NCBI GenBank assembly: GCA_900551945.1
Contig: URYE01000041.1
Span: 1 to 22,987 of the forward strand
Direction of reading: 5' to 3'
DNA from: an uncultured Eubacterium sp.
GTDB lineage: Bacteria; Bacillota; Clostridia; Lachnospirales; Lachnospiraceae
DNA: 22,987 bases
Positions 14,887-22,956 of this stretch are shown here, in pieces. Below the pieces are notes generated by a model. It saw only the letters and a program-made list of their open reading frames with translations. It was not told where the DNA came from and did no database searches. Position 1 is the stretch's first letter; every line of letters starts with the position of its first letter. The translations under genes were made by a program, and so were the position numbers.

Positions 14887-15270
14887 TTATCTATAATAAT
14901 CACATTTCTGACATTGTGTCATTTCATTTTTCGTATCTTCTTTATAAAAAATGTCAGACCACCTGCATATACTTTGTAATATAGGAACTACGGAATCACC
15001 TTTTTCTGTTAAAGAATACTCCACTCTTGGTGGAATTTCATCATAAGATTTTCTGTCAACAATTCCATCTGCAATCATATCTTTTAAAGTTGACGCAAGT
15101 ACTGCGTCAGTTATGTTATACATTTCTTTTCGTATTTCACTATATCTCATTTTTTTATTCGCTGAAAGTACACATATAATTCTTGATTTCCATTTACCAC
15201 CAAAAATCGTAAGACCGTATTCTAGTGGACACCTTATATCATTTTCTAACTTTTTCTTGTATTTTGCCAT
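14887..15270 (-). CDS. HxlR-family winged-helix transcriptional regulator
   Basis: A 127-aa dimeric DNA-binding protein. CPLEYGLTIFGGKWKSRI (about 14-31) is the HxlR hallmark, with the N-terminal cysteine that in YodB or HypR-type members senses quinones, aldehydes or oxidants. MRYSEIRKEM and ITDAVLASTLKDM form the recognition region, and PPRVEYSLTEKGDSVVPIL the wing. A second CxxC-like pair, CQKCDYY, is at the C-terminus. GAAGGTGAT precedes the ATG. The leader holds a large dyad at 15277-15356, a likely self-regulatory site. It is co-directional with a downstream GNAT gene. The redox-sensing role is inferred from the family and the cysteine. Confidence 0.88.
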   Translation of the reverse strand: MAKYKKKLENDIRCPLEYGLTIFGGKWKSRIICVLSANKKMRYSEIRKEMYNITDAVLASTLKDMIADGIVDRKSYDEIPPRVEYSLTEKGDSVVPILQSICRWSDIFYKEDTKNEMTQCQKCDYYR

Positions 15271-15276
15271 TAAAAA

Positions 15277-15356
15277 ATCACCTTCAAAATATAATTGTCA
15301 AATCAACAATACAAGCGTTATACTATTGACTTTATTAATTATATCTTGAAGGTGAT
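15277..15356. promoter_or_regulatory. Extended dyad upstream of the HxlR gene (operator and possible divergent promoters)
   Basis: Twenty bases at 15277-15296 (ATCACCTTCAA then AATATAATT) are repeated inverted at 15337-15356 with one mismatch. Between them GTCAA and TTGAC add a second, inner dyad. A plus-strand promoter TTGTCA (15295-15300), 18 nt, TATACT (15319-15324) lies inside. Each outer arm ends in a ribosome-site sequence, GAAGGTGAT: on the minus side it serves hxlR, on the plus side (15348-15356) it faces no intact gene. Confidence 0.55.
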
Positions 15357-15369
15357 ATTTTTTGAAGTT

Positions 15370-15680
15370 ACTATGAAATTTATTAGTTACTTTTAACTAG
15401 ATTATTTTTGACACAATAATATATTAAAAAACTTAGATTTCTTTTTTATTATCCGCTCCCGGTGTTGTTACAATTACCTTTTCTGGTGTAATTATAAGTA
15501 CTCCTTTAGCAGTAGCCGCACCATTGAACATCTTTTCTACCATTGCCTTAAATGTATCAACAAGTTCACCATCTGTAATATACTTTGCTGTCCCTTTTAT
15601 CTGATAGCTTAATGTTAATGAATTTACTTGTATTTTGGAAGATATTAGCAAATTTGTTAGTTGCTATTAAATTTCATAGT
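15370..15680. repeat. 17-bp inverted repeats flanking a gene fragment
   Basis: ACTATGAAATTTATTAG (15370-15386) and its inverted copy at 15664-15680 (one mismatch) bracket the 72-codon fragment. The right copy touches the whiA stop codon; GAAGT precedes both copies, extending the similarity. They could be ends of a deleted or inverted segment. Confidence 0.5.
15433..15651 (-). pseudogene. Fragment of a pyridoxamine-5'-phosphate-oxidase-like (split-barrel flavin) protein
   Basis: A 72-codon frame beginning with TTG and lacking a clear ribosome site. The residues SYQIKGTAKYITDGELVDTF and MFNGAATAKGVLIITPEKV, ending VTTPGADNKKEI, resemble the C-terminal half of PNPOx-family flavin-binding proteins, whose full length is about 120-140 aa, so the N-terminal half with the flavin-binding strands is missing. 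An ATG upstream at 15678 opens only a 6-codon frame. The position usually held by an HPr/Crh gene next to whiA in Clostridia is taken by this fragment, but it has no HPr His-15 motif. The family call is from memory of residue patterns; it could also be a small intact protein. Confidence 0.45.
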
Positions 15681-16624
15681 TATACTTCTTCTCTAAGCTT
15701 TTCTACCAGTTCGCTTATCTTTCTTAATCTATGATTAACGCCCGACTTACCAACTGGCGGGTTTAATAGTTCTCCTATATCTTTAAGCTTCATATCCGGA
15801 TTTTGAAGTCTTATAAGTGCTACTTCTCTAAGGCCATCACTTAAACTTTCAAGTCCTACTGTATCTCTTACATATTCAATATCCCTAATCTGCTTTACTG
15901 CGGCTTCAATAGTTTTATTCATGTTGGCAGTTTCACAATTAACTTTTCTATTAACATCATTTCTCATGCCTTTAAGTATCATAATATTATAAAGCTTCAT
16001 CTGCGAAACGAATGCGCCCATAATATTAATTACATCTGTGATATTACTGCCCTCTTTTATATAAGTTACATAATTGTGCTTTCTTTGTATGACTTTTGCA
16101 TCAAGATTAAAAAACTTTAATATATCCTGCATACTTTTTGCGTCTTCTTCATATTCGCATACAATCTCATAGTGGTATGACTTATTGGGGTCACTAATTG
16201 AACCTGCTGCAAGAAATGCTCCCCTTATAAAGGCTCTCTTACAACAATCCTTTTGGATAATTCTTTGATTTACAAATACTGGCTCAACTTTTGTGAAGCT
16301 ATCATCACACCATTTTATTGCCATAAGAATTTTCGCAATAAGCTTTTGTTCATTTATAAATATATTAATGACTCTGTTATTCTTTCCTTCATACTCAACA
16401 ATAAACTGACTTTCTAAAGCTTCAAAAGCCTTTATTGCAAGCTCGATAAACTTACGTTTTACGAGTTCATTTTCTGTAGTAATCATAAGCTGCATTTGTC
16501 CGCCAGATTTTCTTTTTATCTTTCCGCAAAATGCCATCATTGCCGCAAACTCTGCTATTTGACAATGCTTTGCACTATCTATCTTAGTTTCTAATTCTTC
16601 TTTTATTTCTAATGAAAATGACAT
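15680..16624 (-). CDS. whiA: Sporulation/cell-division regulator WhiA
   Basis: A 314-aa DNA-binding protein with an N-terminal LAGLIDADG-like fold lacking nuclease activity and a C-terminal helix-turn-helix. Diagnostic stretches are MSFSLEIKEEL at the start, RAFIRGAFLAAGSISDPNKS at about 130-149, and the C-terminal LREVALIRLQNPDMKLKDIG followed by GKSGVNHRLRKI. In Gram-positive bacteria it influences Z-ring formation, chromosome segregation and, in Streptomyces, sporulation. It follows rapZ with a 17-bp gap in the standard rapZ-whiA pair. The stop codon abuts the inverted repeat described at 15664-15680. Confidence 0.95.
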   Translation of the reverse strand: MSFSLEIKEELETKIDSAKHCQIAEFAAMMAFCGKIKRKSGGQMQLMITTENELVKRKFIELAIKAFEALESQFIVEYEGKNNRVINIFINEQKLIAKILMAIKWCDDSFTKVEPVFVNQRIIQKDCCKRAFIRGAFLAAGSISDPNKSYHYEIVCEYEEDAKSMQDILKFFNLDAKVIQRKHNYVTYIKEGSNITDVINIMGAFVSQMKLYNIMILKGMRNDVNRKVNCETANMNKTIEAAVKQIRDIEYVRDTVGLESLSDGLREVALIRLQNPDMKLKDIGELLNPPVGKSGVNHRLRKISELVEKLREEV

Positions 16625-16641
16625 AAAATCTCTAACCTACA

Positions 16642-17514
16642 TTATCCCTTACGTCTTGAGTCCTTTTCGATATCCCTGTGTTCAACCTTACAAGCGTACT
16701 CTGTACTTTGTATACTCTTTGCTATGGCATTAGCAAGTGTTACAGAACGGTGTTTTCCACCTGTACAACCTATAGCTATAACAAGGCTATTTTTCCCTTC
16801 TTTTACATAGTTAGGAAGCAAAAATTTTATTAAATCTTCAATTTTTACAAGAAATTCCTTTGTTTCATCAAAGCCCATAACATAATCTTGAATAGCTTTG
16901 TCATTACCCGTAAGTGGCTTCAATTCATCAATATAATATGGGTTAGGTAAAAATCTTACATCTAACACAATATCAGCATCTACTGGTATTCCATATTTAA
17001 AGCCAAATGATAACACTGTAACAAAAAGATTACTATATCCTGTGTCTTGTACAAATATTTTTTCAAGTTCTTGCTTTAATTCCCTTGTAAGAAGTTGGCT
17101 TGTATCTATAATATAGTCAGCCTTTTCTTTTAAAAATGTCATTTGCTCACGTTCAAGCACAATTCCTTTATCCACTCTGTCGTCCTTTGCAAGTGGGTGT
17201 GTACGTCTTGTTTCTTTATATCTTTTAACAAGCACATCGTCATTAGAGTCAAGAAATAATATTTTATAATTATAATGTCTTGATTCTAATTTTTTTAACA
17301 CTTCATTTAATTCACTTAACGCATGACCACTTCTTATATCAATGCCGAGAGCTATATTTGAATAGCCTTCATCTTGATTTGCGGCAAGGTCTGCGAATTT
17401 TATAATTAACGAAATAGGCATGTTATCAACACAATAATACCCTTCGTCTTCAAGTACATTTAACGCAGTGGACTTTCCTGCGCCAGACATTCCTGTAACT
17501 ATAACCATTTTCAT
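16642..17514 (-). CDS. rapZ: RNase adapter / nucleotide-binding protein RapZ (YvcJ family)
   Basis: A 290-aa P-loop protein. Walker A is GMSGAGKST (8-16), followed by YYCVDNMP (26-33), GIDIRSG near 57-63, RRTHPL and the C-terminal IGCTGGKHRSV (about 248-258), all hallmarks of the family. In Escherichia coli RapZ steers RNase E cleavage of GlmZ and thereby glucosamine-6-phosphate synthesis; in Bacillus YvcJ binds nucleotides and affects competence. GGTGAT stands before the ATG at 17514. It is 25 bp downstream of murB and 17 bp upstream of whiA, part of the conserved Firmicutes cluster linking wall precursor supply to division. Confidence 0.95.
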   Translation of the reverse strand: MKMVIVTGMSGAGKSTALNVLEDEGYYCVDNMPISLIIKFADLAANQDEGYSNIALGIDIRSGHALSELNEVLKKLESRHYNYKILFLDSNDDVLVKRYKETRRTHPLAKDDRVDKGIVLEREQMTFLKEKADYIIDTSQLLTRELKQELEKIFVQDTGYSNLFVTVLSFGFKYGIPVDADIVLDVRFLPNPYYIDELKPLTGNDKAIQDYVMGFDETKEFLVKIEDLIKFLLPNYVKEGKNSLVIAIGCTGGKHRSVTLANAIAKSIQSTEYACKVEHRDIEKDSRRKG

Positions 17515-17539
17515 ATGATATCACCATTCCTAATAAAAC

Positions 17540-18487
17540 TTAAAATCCAAGTTTCTTAACTTCAAGCTCAAGTTTTACGCCATTAAGCTCATATATTTTA
17601 TCACTTACTTTATTAGTAAGCTCAATTACATCACTAGCAGTAGCATTTCCCTTATTAATAACAAATCCAGCGTGTTTTTCTGAAACCTGCGCACCACCTA
17701 CACTAAAGCCTTTAAGCCCTGCATCTGATATAAGTTTTCCTGCAAAATAACCCTCTGGTCGTTTAAATGTACTTCCAGCACTAGGGTATTCTAATGGCTG
17801 TTTTTCTTTTCTTTTATCAGCAAGTTCTTTTAATTTATCGTAAATTACAGCCTTTTCTCCTGCTTCAAATGCCATCGTTGCGCTAAGTACAATATAATTT
17901 TTCTTTGAAATTACACTTGTACGATACCCCAACTCAAGCTCATCTAAACTTAATGTATGCACATTACTATCTATATCCATTACTTCGGCACTTACTATAA
18001 TATCTTTCATTTCACCGCCATAAGCACCTGCATTCATCATAACTGCACCACCTATAGTTCCCGGAATACCTGTTGCAAATTCAAACCCTGTAAGACTATT
18101 ATCTGCAAGTATATGACCAAGTTTTGAAAGCATTATACCAGACTGTGCCTTAACATAAACTTTATTAGCTTTATCAACTGCACTACTAGAATTATCATGT
18201 AAAAATTCATACGAATTGAACTTATTATAAAGTTGTATTACAACACCTCGATAACCCTCATCACTAACTAAAAGATTACTGCCATTACCAATAATATAAT
18301 AGGCTATATTATTCTCTTTTAAATATACAATAACTTCTTTTATCTGATTGACATTTTGTGGTGTTACAAGACAATCTGCATTGCCACCTATTCTAAATGT
18401 TGTATGAAGCTTCATTGGTTCATCTGGCTTTACATTTTCATTTCCAAGTATGTCTGTTAATCTTGATATAATATCCTGATTTAACAT
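17540..18487 (-). CDS. murB: UDP-N-acetylenolpyruvoylglucosamine reductase
   Basis: A 315-aa FAD enzyme that reduces UDP-GlcNAc-enolpyruvate to UDP-MurNAc with NADPH, the second committed step of peptidoglycan precursor synthesis. Seen in order: TTFRIGG (29-35), IGNGSNLLVS (66-75), TGIPGTIGGAVMMNAGAYGG (139-158), GYRTSV with Arg189, PSAGSTFKRP with the proton-donor Ser239, GLKGFSVGGAQVSEKHAGF, and a C-terminal Glu309. It is a type II MurB of the usual length. AAGGA lies before the ATG, just after a 16-bp palindrome in the leader. The gene upstream is a ROK kinase with a 175-bp gap holding two palindromes. Confidence 0.96.
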   Translation of the reverse strand: MLNQDIISRLTDILGNENVKPDEPMKLHTTFRIGGNADCLVTPQNVNQIKEVIVYLKENNIAYYIIGNGSNLLVSDEGYRGVVIQLYNKFNSYEFLHDNSSSAVDKANKVYVKAQSGIMLSKLGHILADNSLTGFEFATGIPGTIGGAVMMNAGAYGGEMKDIIVSAEVMDIDSNVHTLSLDELELGYRTSVISKKNYIVLSATMAFEAGEKAVIYDKLKELADKRKEKQPLEYPSAGSTFKRPEGYFAGKLISDAGLKGFSVGGAQVSEKHAGFVINKGNATASDVIELTNKVSDKIYELNGVKLELEVKKLGF

Positions 18488-18501
18488 TTAACAATTCCTT
18501 G

Positions 18502-18517
18502 CTGTAATTAATTACAG
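18502..18517. promoter_or_regulatory. Perfect 16-bp palindrome in the murB leader
   Basis: CTGTAATTAATTACAG lies 15 bp upstream of the murB start codon, immediately before the AAGGA ribosome site. It could be an operator or, in RNA, a short 6-bp hairpin with a 4-nt loop near the ribosome site. No regulator consensus was recognised. Confidence 0.4.
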
Positions 18518-18560
18518 CTTTTCCTTTCCTAAATATACTGACTTATTATTTGCGCATACA

Positions 18561-18635
18561 AAGTAAGTCTGCATAAATATTGCATATACCATTACTACTA
18601 AAATTGATATCTTAATACAAATGCCAGACTTACTT
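18561..18635 (-). other. 75-nt hairpin between the ROK kinase gene and murB
   Basis: AAGTAAGTCTG (18561-18571) pairs perfectly over 11 bp with CAGACTTACTT (18625-18635), and CAT/ATG and TATT/AATA extend the stem with bulges. A third segment, TGACTTA (18539-18545), can pair with the same TAAGTC, giving an alternative hairpin in the murB leader. There is no T run after either one, so it is not a standard terminator. Confidence 0.5.
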
Positions 18636-18662
18636 AATAGTGTTAAAATAAAATATTAATAT

Positions 18663-19601
18663 TTATTGTACAAGTTTTGCACAGCCATACATTCCTGCGT
18701 CATTGCCAAGCTTTGCAAGGATAATCTTTGTCTGTCTACTTGCGTGAAATGCCTGCTCTTTGTAATGTTTTTCTATTCTTTCTATGAAAAACTCTCCTGC
18801 CTTAGACACACCTCCGCCAATAATAAAGCAATCTGGGTCAATAAAACACGCCGCACAAGCAAGTCCTTTTGCAAGATATTTTGATACTTTATCAACTACA
18901 TAAAGTGCAAGCTCATCACCCTTTTTAGCTTCATCAAAAACATCTTTTGCTGTAAAATCTTTTATATCTCTTAATGACGATGGCTCATCAATTTGCTTAA
19001 GTGTTTTATTTGCAACTCTTACAATGCCAGTTGCCGAAGCCACTTGTTCAAGACAACCTCGCTTTCCGCAATTACATTTTTCAGTTTCATCTTCTACTAT
19101 TGGAAGATGACCAATCTCACCTGCTGCACCATTATTTCCATACAAAGGCTTACCATCAATGATTACGCCACCACCAACGCCAGTTCCTATTGTAATCATT
19201 ATGCTAGTATTATATCCTTTAGCACCACCGAGCCAAAATTCTCCAAGTGCCGCCATATTAGCATCATTTCCAACTTTGACTTTCATTCCTGTCTTTTCTG
19301 ACATTTCTTTTTCTACATTAAAAATGTCCCAACCAAGATTAACGCACTTATTAACAACACCATTTTCTGTTACTGCTCCTGGAACACCCATTCCAATACC
19401 GCACACTTCATCAGCATTAATATTATGAGCCTTCATTACATTGTCAATATGTAACTTAATATCATCTAAAATATGACTTCCGTTATCTTCTTTTATTGTT
19501 GGTATCTCACTTTTTTCAATAAGAGTTCCGTCATTAAAAAACAATCCACATTTTACTGTTGTTCCACCAATGTCGATACCAAAACAGTAATTATTCTTCA
19601 T
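18663..19601 (-). CDS. ROK-family glucokinase
   Basis: A 312-aa sugar kinase phosphorylating glucose (probably) with ATP. The phosphate loop is DIGGTTVKCG (10-19), the catalytic Asp113 lies in GNDANMAALGE, the ATP site in TIGTGVGGGVIIDG, and the ROK sugar/zinc region reads GEIGHLP (161-167, His165) followed by CNCGKRGC with Cys176, Cys178 and Cys183. All are complete, so it is an enzyme rather than a ROK repressor; there is also no N-terminal DNA-binding domain. It overlaps the hprK end by 11 bp and is likely translated from the same mRNA. Glucose specificity is the family default and is not proven by sequence. Confidence 0.93.
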   Translation of the reverse strand: MKNNYCFGIDIGGTTVKCGLFFNDGTLIEKSEIPTIKEDNGSHILDDIKLHIDNVMKAHNINADEVCGIGMGVPGAVTENGVVNKCVNLGWDIFNVEKEMSEKTGMKVKVGNDANMAALGEFWLGGAKGYNTSIMITIGTGVGGGVIIDGKPLYGNNGAAGEIGHLPIVEDETEKCNCGKRGCLEQVASATGIVRVANKTLKQIDEPSSLRDIKDFTAKDVFDEAKKGDELALYVVDKVSKYLAKGLACAACFIDPDCFIIGGGVSKAGEFFIERIEKHYKEQAFHASRQTKIILAKLGNDAGMYGCAKLVQ

Positions 19602-20538
19602 CGTCTTCCCCTTTCATAAGGTTTTCTTGAACTCTTCTATATAATTCCTTTGCAGCATTATAACCCATCTTTTTCTGTCTGTGATTAACGGCTGCTGCTT
19701 CTACGATAACGGCAAGATTACGACCTGGTCTTATAGGAAGTGCATGACACACTACTTTATTTCCAAGATATTCTGTATATTCTTCTTCAAGACCGAGTCT
19801 GTCATATTCCTTATCTCGCTTCCAGTCTTCAAGCTGAATTACCATGTCGATTTCTTGAGTTTCCTTAACACTTTCAACACCAAAAAGTGTCTTTATATCA
19901 ATAATTCCAATACCCCTAAGCTCAATAAAGTACTTAGTTACGCCCGGAGCTGTTCCAATAAGTTCTTCATCACTAACTTTACGGATTTCAACAGCATCAT
20001 CTGTTACAAGACGATGACCTCTCTTAATAAGCTCAAGCGCAGCTTCACTCTTACCAATACCACTCTCGCCTGTAATTAACACACCTTCACCATAAACATC
20101 AACTAATACTCCATGAATAACTATACATGGTGCAAGCTGTACCTTAAGCCATCTTATTACTTCTGCCATAAATGTTGATGTTGCTGTGTCACAAAGAAGT
20201 ATTGGTATCTGATGTTTAACTGCAAGCTCTAACACTTTATCTTCTGGTCTTAGATTTCTACAAAATACAAGACAAGGAATATTGCTTGATAATAACTGAT
20301 TATATCTTTCAAATCTTTCTGCTTCTGTAAGACTTTTAAGATATGAATACTCTACATTACCAATTATTTGTATTCTGTCATTGTCAAATTGGTCATAAAA
20401 ACCTGTAAGCTGTAGTGCTGGTCTATTCACTTCTGGTACATGAAGCCATATTTCTGACACATCTATTTGTGGAGTAACATTCTCCAAGTGCATTTTTTCA
20501 ATTACATTTGCAAGTTTAACTCTTTCGTTGCCGTTCAT
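19591..20538 (-). CDS. hprK: HPr kinase/phosphorylase
   Basis: A 315-aa bifunctional enzyme that phosphorylates HPr on Ser46 with ATP or PPi and reverses it, controlling carbon catabolite repression through CcpA in Firmicutes. Residues 1-130 form the N-terminal domain; the catalytic domain has His142 in IHGVLVDVYG, Walker A GESGIGKS (157-164), VTDDAVEI, and the family signature FIELRGIGIIDIKTLFG. The C-terminal basic/acidic helix is RQKKMGYNAAKELYRRVQEN. GGAGGGCGAT precedes the ATG. The leader contains a hairpin and a distal promoter. No HPr gene is in the window. The glucokinase gene overlaps the end. Confidence 0.96.
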   Translation of the reverse strand: MNGNERVKLANVIEKMHLENVTPQIDVSEIWLHVPEVNRPALQLTGFYDQFDNDRIQIIGNVEYSYLKSLTEAERFERYNQLLSSNIPCLVFCRNLRPEDKVLELAVKHQIPILLCDTATSTFMAEVIRWLKVQLAPCIVIHGVLVDVYGEGVLITGESGIGKSEAALELIKRGHRLVTDDAVEIRKVSDEELIGTAPGVTKYFIELRGIGIIDIKTLFGVESVKETQEIDMVIQLEDWKRDKEYDRLGLEEEYTEYLGNKVVCHALPIRPGRNLAVIVEAAAVNHRQKKMGYNAAKELYRRVQENLMKGEDDEE

Positions 20539-20590
20539 AAATCGCCCTCCATTTTTTCAAAAGTTATATAAATTTACATCTTGCACTTAC

Positions 20591-20633
20591 TGACAAACTG
20601 CAACTAATATGAATATTTCTTTGGCAGTTGTCA
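20591..20633 (-). other. Hairpin in the hprK leader
   Basis: TGACAAACTGC (20591-20601) and GCAGTTGTCA (20624-20633) form a 10-bp stem with one bulged base and a 22-nt loop, about 55 nt upstream of the hprK start codon. It has no T run, so it is a leader structure rather than a terminator. Confidence 0.45.
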
Positions 20634-20674
20634 TAAATTTTCGTGCTTTTCCATTTGTACTTATTGATATGTAC

Positions 20675-20702
20675 AGTTTAACATATACATTGTAGATGTC
20701 AA
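20675..20702 (-). promoter_or_regulatory. Candidate hprK promoter
   Basis: On the minus strand a perfect TTGACA (20702-20697), 16 nt, then TAAACT (20680-20675, four of six matches). It would give a leader of about 130 nt containing the hairpin at 20591-20633. Confidence 0.35.
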
Positions 20703-20753
20703 ACAAGTATTGTGAATAATCTTACATAAATACTCAAATTTTCAAAGTATAAG

Positions 20754-20981
20754 ACTTGAGTTTTTGCATTTTGCTTTATAAGATTTTGAAGATAGCAACA
20801 GTATATAAACACACACACCAGAAAAAGTACAGTAGGCGATATTTGTATGCCCTCACCGAACAAGTATGTTCGTTGCTGTCATACAAATATCGCTGACTGT
20901 TCTTTTAATGGTGCATTACTGTTTATATACTGTTGCTATCTTACGAATGTTTATTGTAATACAAAATGCAAAAACTCAAGT
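20754..20981. repeat. Intergenic palindromic element, copy C of the GATAGCA family
   Basis: The terminal inverted repeat ACTTGAGTTTTTGCATTTTG (20754-20773) is perfect over 20 bp with 20962-20981. After an asymmetric internal loop comes GATAGCAACAGTATATAAAC (20791-20810), perfect over 20 bp with 20921-20940. The core has CACACACCAGAAAAAG, GCGATATTTGTATG (20836-20849) paired with 20880-20893, the apical CGAACA-AGTA-TGTTCG hairpin, and TTCTTTTAATGGTGCATT. It lies between uvrC and hprK, outside both genes. It is the cleanest of the three copies and best defines the ends. Confidence 0.88.
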
Positions 20982-21052
20982 ATTCACATTGCTTCAACAC
21001 TATCAAAATTTTAAAAGAGTAACTACAAAAATAGTTAAGGTTTATCTTACTT

Positions 21053-22873
21053 TTAGTGAAAATATTTATAGATATTTATTGCAACATTTTCTGTAATTCC
21101 GTCTGCCTGCATAAGTTCTTCTACTGTTGCATTTCTTATCTTTTCTATATCAAGAAACTTCTTCATAAGAGCCTTTCGCCTTACAGGACCAATTCCTTCA
21201 ATATTATCAAGCACAGAGTTTACTTGTGCTTTTCCCCTTAGACTTCTGTGATATTCAATAGCAAATCTGTGTGCTTCATCTTGAACTCGTGTAATTAACT
21301 TAAAACCCTCACTTCTTTTGTCGATGGGTATTTCGACATTGTTATAATAAAGCCCCCTTGTATTATGATTGTCGTCTTTTACCATACCACACACCGGTAT
21401 ATTAAGCTTTAATTCTTTTAAAACTTCAAGTGCCACATTTACCTGACCTCGTCCACCGTCCATCATAATAATATCTGGATACACAGCAAAGCCATCTGAG
21501 TTTTCTATTGCTCTTTTAAATCTTCTTGTAAGCACTTCTCTCATACTACTATAATCATCAGGACCTTTAACCGTCTTAATCTTAAATTTTCTATAGTCAT
21601 TCTTCTTAGGCTTGCCATCTTCAAATACAACCATAGAGCCTACCGACTCGATACCATTTGTATTAGAAATATCATAAGCTTCTGCTCGCCTTAAATTGCT
21701 TAATCCTAATAACTCTCCCATTTCTTTCATTGCTCCTATAGTTCGTTGTTGCTCTCGCTTAATATTTTCACCATCTTGAATAAGAACCATCTGTGCATTT
21801 TTGTAAGCAAGCTCAACAAGTTTTTCTTTCGTACCCTTTTTAGGCGTAACAACATTTACCTTTCGCTTTTTTATACTGCTAAGCCAATCACTTATTATAT
21901 TAGCATCTTCAATTTCTTCTTGAAGCATTACGATATTCGGAATGTATGGTGTTCCACCATAGTATTGCTTAACAAATTGTGAAATAATCTCACTTCTTGT
22001 ATCGCCTTGAGCTACACTCATGTGAAAATGTTCTCGCCCTAGTAACTTTCCACCCCTTATAAAAAATACTTGAACTACGGAGTCTGTTCCATCAGAAGCA
22101 CATGCTATTACATCCCTGTCTTCATTGTCATCTGATGTAATTTTCTGCTTCTGTGCAATCTGCTTTACACTATACATCAAATCTCGATACCTTGCTGCTT
22201 CTTCAAATTCCATCTTTTCTGAAGCTGTCATCATCTTTTCTTCAAGCTCTTTTAATATCTGGGAGTAATTTCCATTTAAAAAATCAATAACTTTTTTAAT
22301 TGACTGCTTGTATTCTTCACTTGATATATAACCTTGACATGGCGCACTACACTGTCCTATGTGATAATTAAGACAAGGTCTTTCTTTTCCTTCATCCTTT
22401 GGAAGTCGTCTGTTACACGTTCTTATTTTGTATAACTTACACAACAACTCTATTGTGTCCTTTACTGCTCCTGCCGATGTATATGGTCCAAAGTATCTGC
22501 TATTGTCATGCTTCATATCTCTAGCAAAAAGTACTCTTGGAAATGGTTCATGTACAGTTACTTTTATAAATGGATACGTCTTATCATCTTTTAACATTGT
22601 GTTGTATTTAGGGCTGTATTCTTTTATAAGATTACATTCAAGCACAAGTGCTTCAAGTTCAGAGTCGGTAATTATATATTCAAAATATGATATATGCGAC
22701 ACCATTTTTTGAATTTTAGGTGTGTGATTTCTGCTGCTTTGAAAATACTGCCTTACTCTATTTTTAAGGCTTATTGCTTTTCCTACATATATTATTGTTC
22801 CTATGTTATCGTGCATTATATAAACTCCCGGTTTTGCAGGAAGCTTTTTTAATTCTTCTTCTAAATCAAACAT
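21053..22873 (-). CDS. uvrC: Excinuclease ABC subunit C
   Basis: A 606-aa nuclease making both incisions around UvrB-marked DNA lesions in nucleotide excision repair. Domains in order: GIY-YIG nuclease (GVYIM at 16-20, IIYVGKA at 27-33, Arg39, Glu cluster at 72-79), a four-cysteine group C153, C167, C175, C179 matching the UvrC iron-sulfur site, the UVR UvrB-contact helix (about 200-236), the RNase-H-like C-terminal nuclease (Asp401 in YDISN, Asp472 in [11 protein letters not shown], His535 in DEAHRFAI), and tandem helix-hairpin-helix motifs ([12 protein letters not shown], 558-569, and near 590-600). It is full length. AAAGG stands 7 nt before the ATG. It is the first gene on this side of the conserved cluster. 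Confidence 0.97.
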   Translation of the reverse strand: MFDLEEELKKLPAKPGVYIMHDNIGTIIYVGKAISLKNRVRQYFQSSRNHTPKIQKMVSHISYFEYIITDSELEALVLECNLIKEYSPKYNTMLKDDKTYPFIKVTVHEPFPRVLFARDMKHDNSRYFGPYTSAGAVKDTIELLCKLYKIRTCNRRLPKDEGKERPCLNYHIGQCSAPCQGYISSEEYKQSIKKVIDFLNGNYSQILKELEEKMMTASEKMEFEEAARYRDLMYSVKQIAQKQKITSDDNEDRDVIACASDGTDSVVQVFFIRGGKLLGREHFHMSVAQGDTRSEIISQFVKQYYGGTPYIPNIVMLQEEIEDANIISDWLSSIKKRKVNVVTPKKGTKEKLVELAYKNAQMVLIQDGENIKREQQRTIGAMKEMGELLGLSNLRRAEAYDISNTNGIESVGSMVVFEDGKPKKNDYRKFKIKTVKGPDDYSSMREVLTRRFKRAIENSDGFAVYPDIIMMDGGRGQVNVALEVLKELKLNIPVCGMVKDDNHNTRGLYYNNVEIPIDKRSEGFKLITRVQDEAHRFAIEYHRSLRGKAQVNSVLDNIEGIGPVRRKALMKKFLDIEKIRNATVEELMQADGITENVAINIYKYFH

Positions 22874-22934
22874 AAAAAACCTTTCTATAATTAATCTATA
22901 TATTAACTTTTATCTGCTTTACTGTTGTGAACTA

Positions 22935-22956
22935 CCCATCACCTAAAGGTAATGGG
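22935..22956 (+). mobile_element. Second copy of the IS200/IS605-like hairpin end
   Basis: The same 22 bases as the minus-strand copy at 14401-14422, here on the plus strand, with the same C-A mismatch in the stem. The 5' side reads TGTGAACTA and the 3' side CTTCTAAGATAC. It lies about 60 bp upstream of uvrC, at the window edge, so an associated gene could lie beyond the window. Confidence 0.5.

Noticed and set aside
15433..15651. HPr (ptsH/crh) gene, expected next to whiA and hprK in Clostridia
   Set aside because: The 72 codons have no HPr active-site histidine region or Ser46 region; the residues fit a PNPOx-like C-terminus better.
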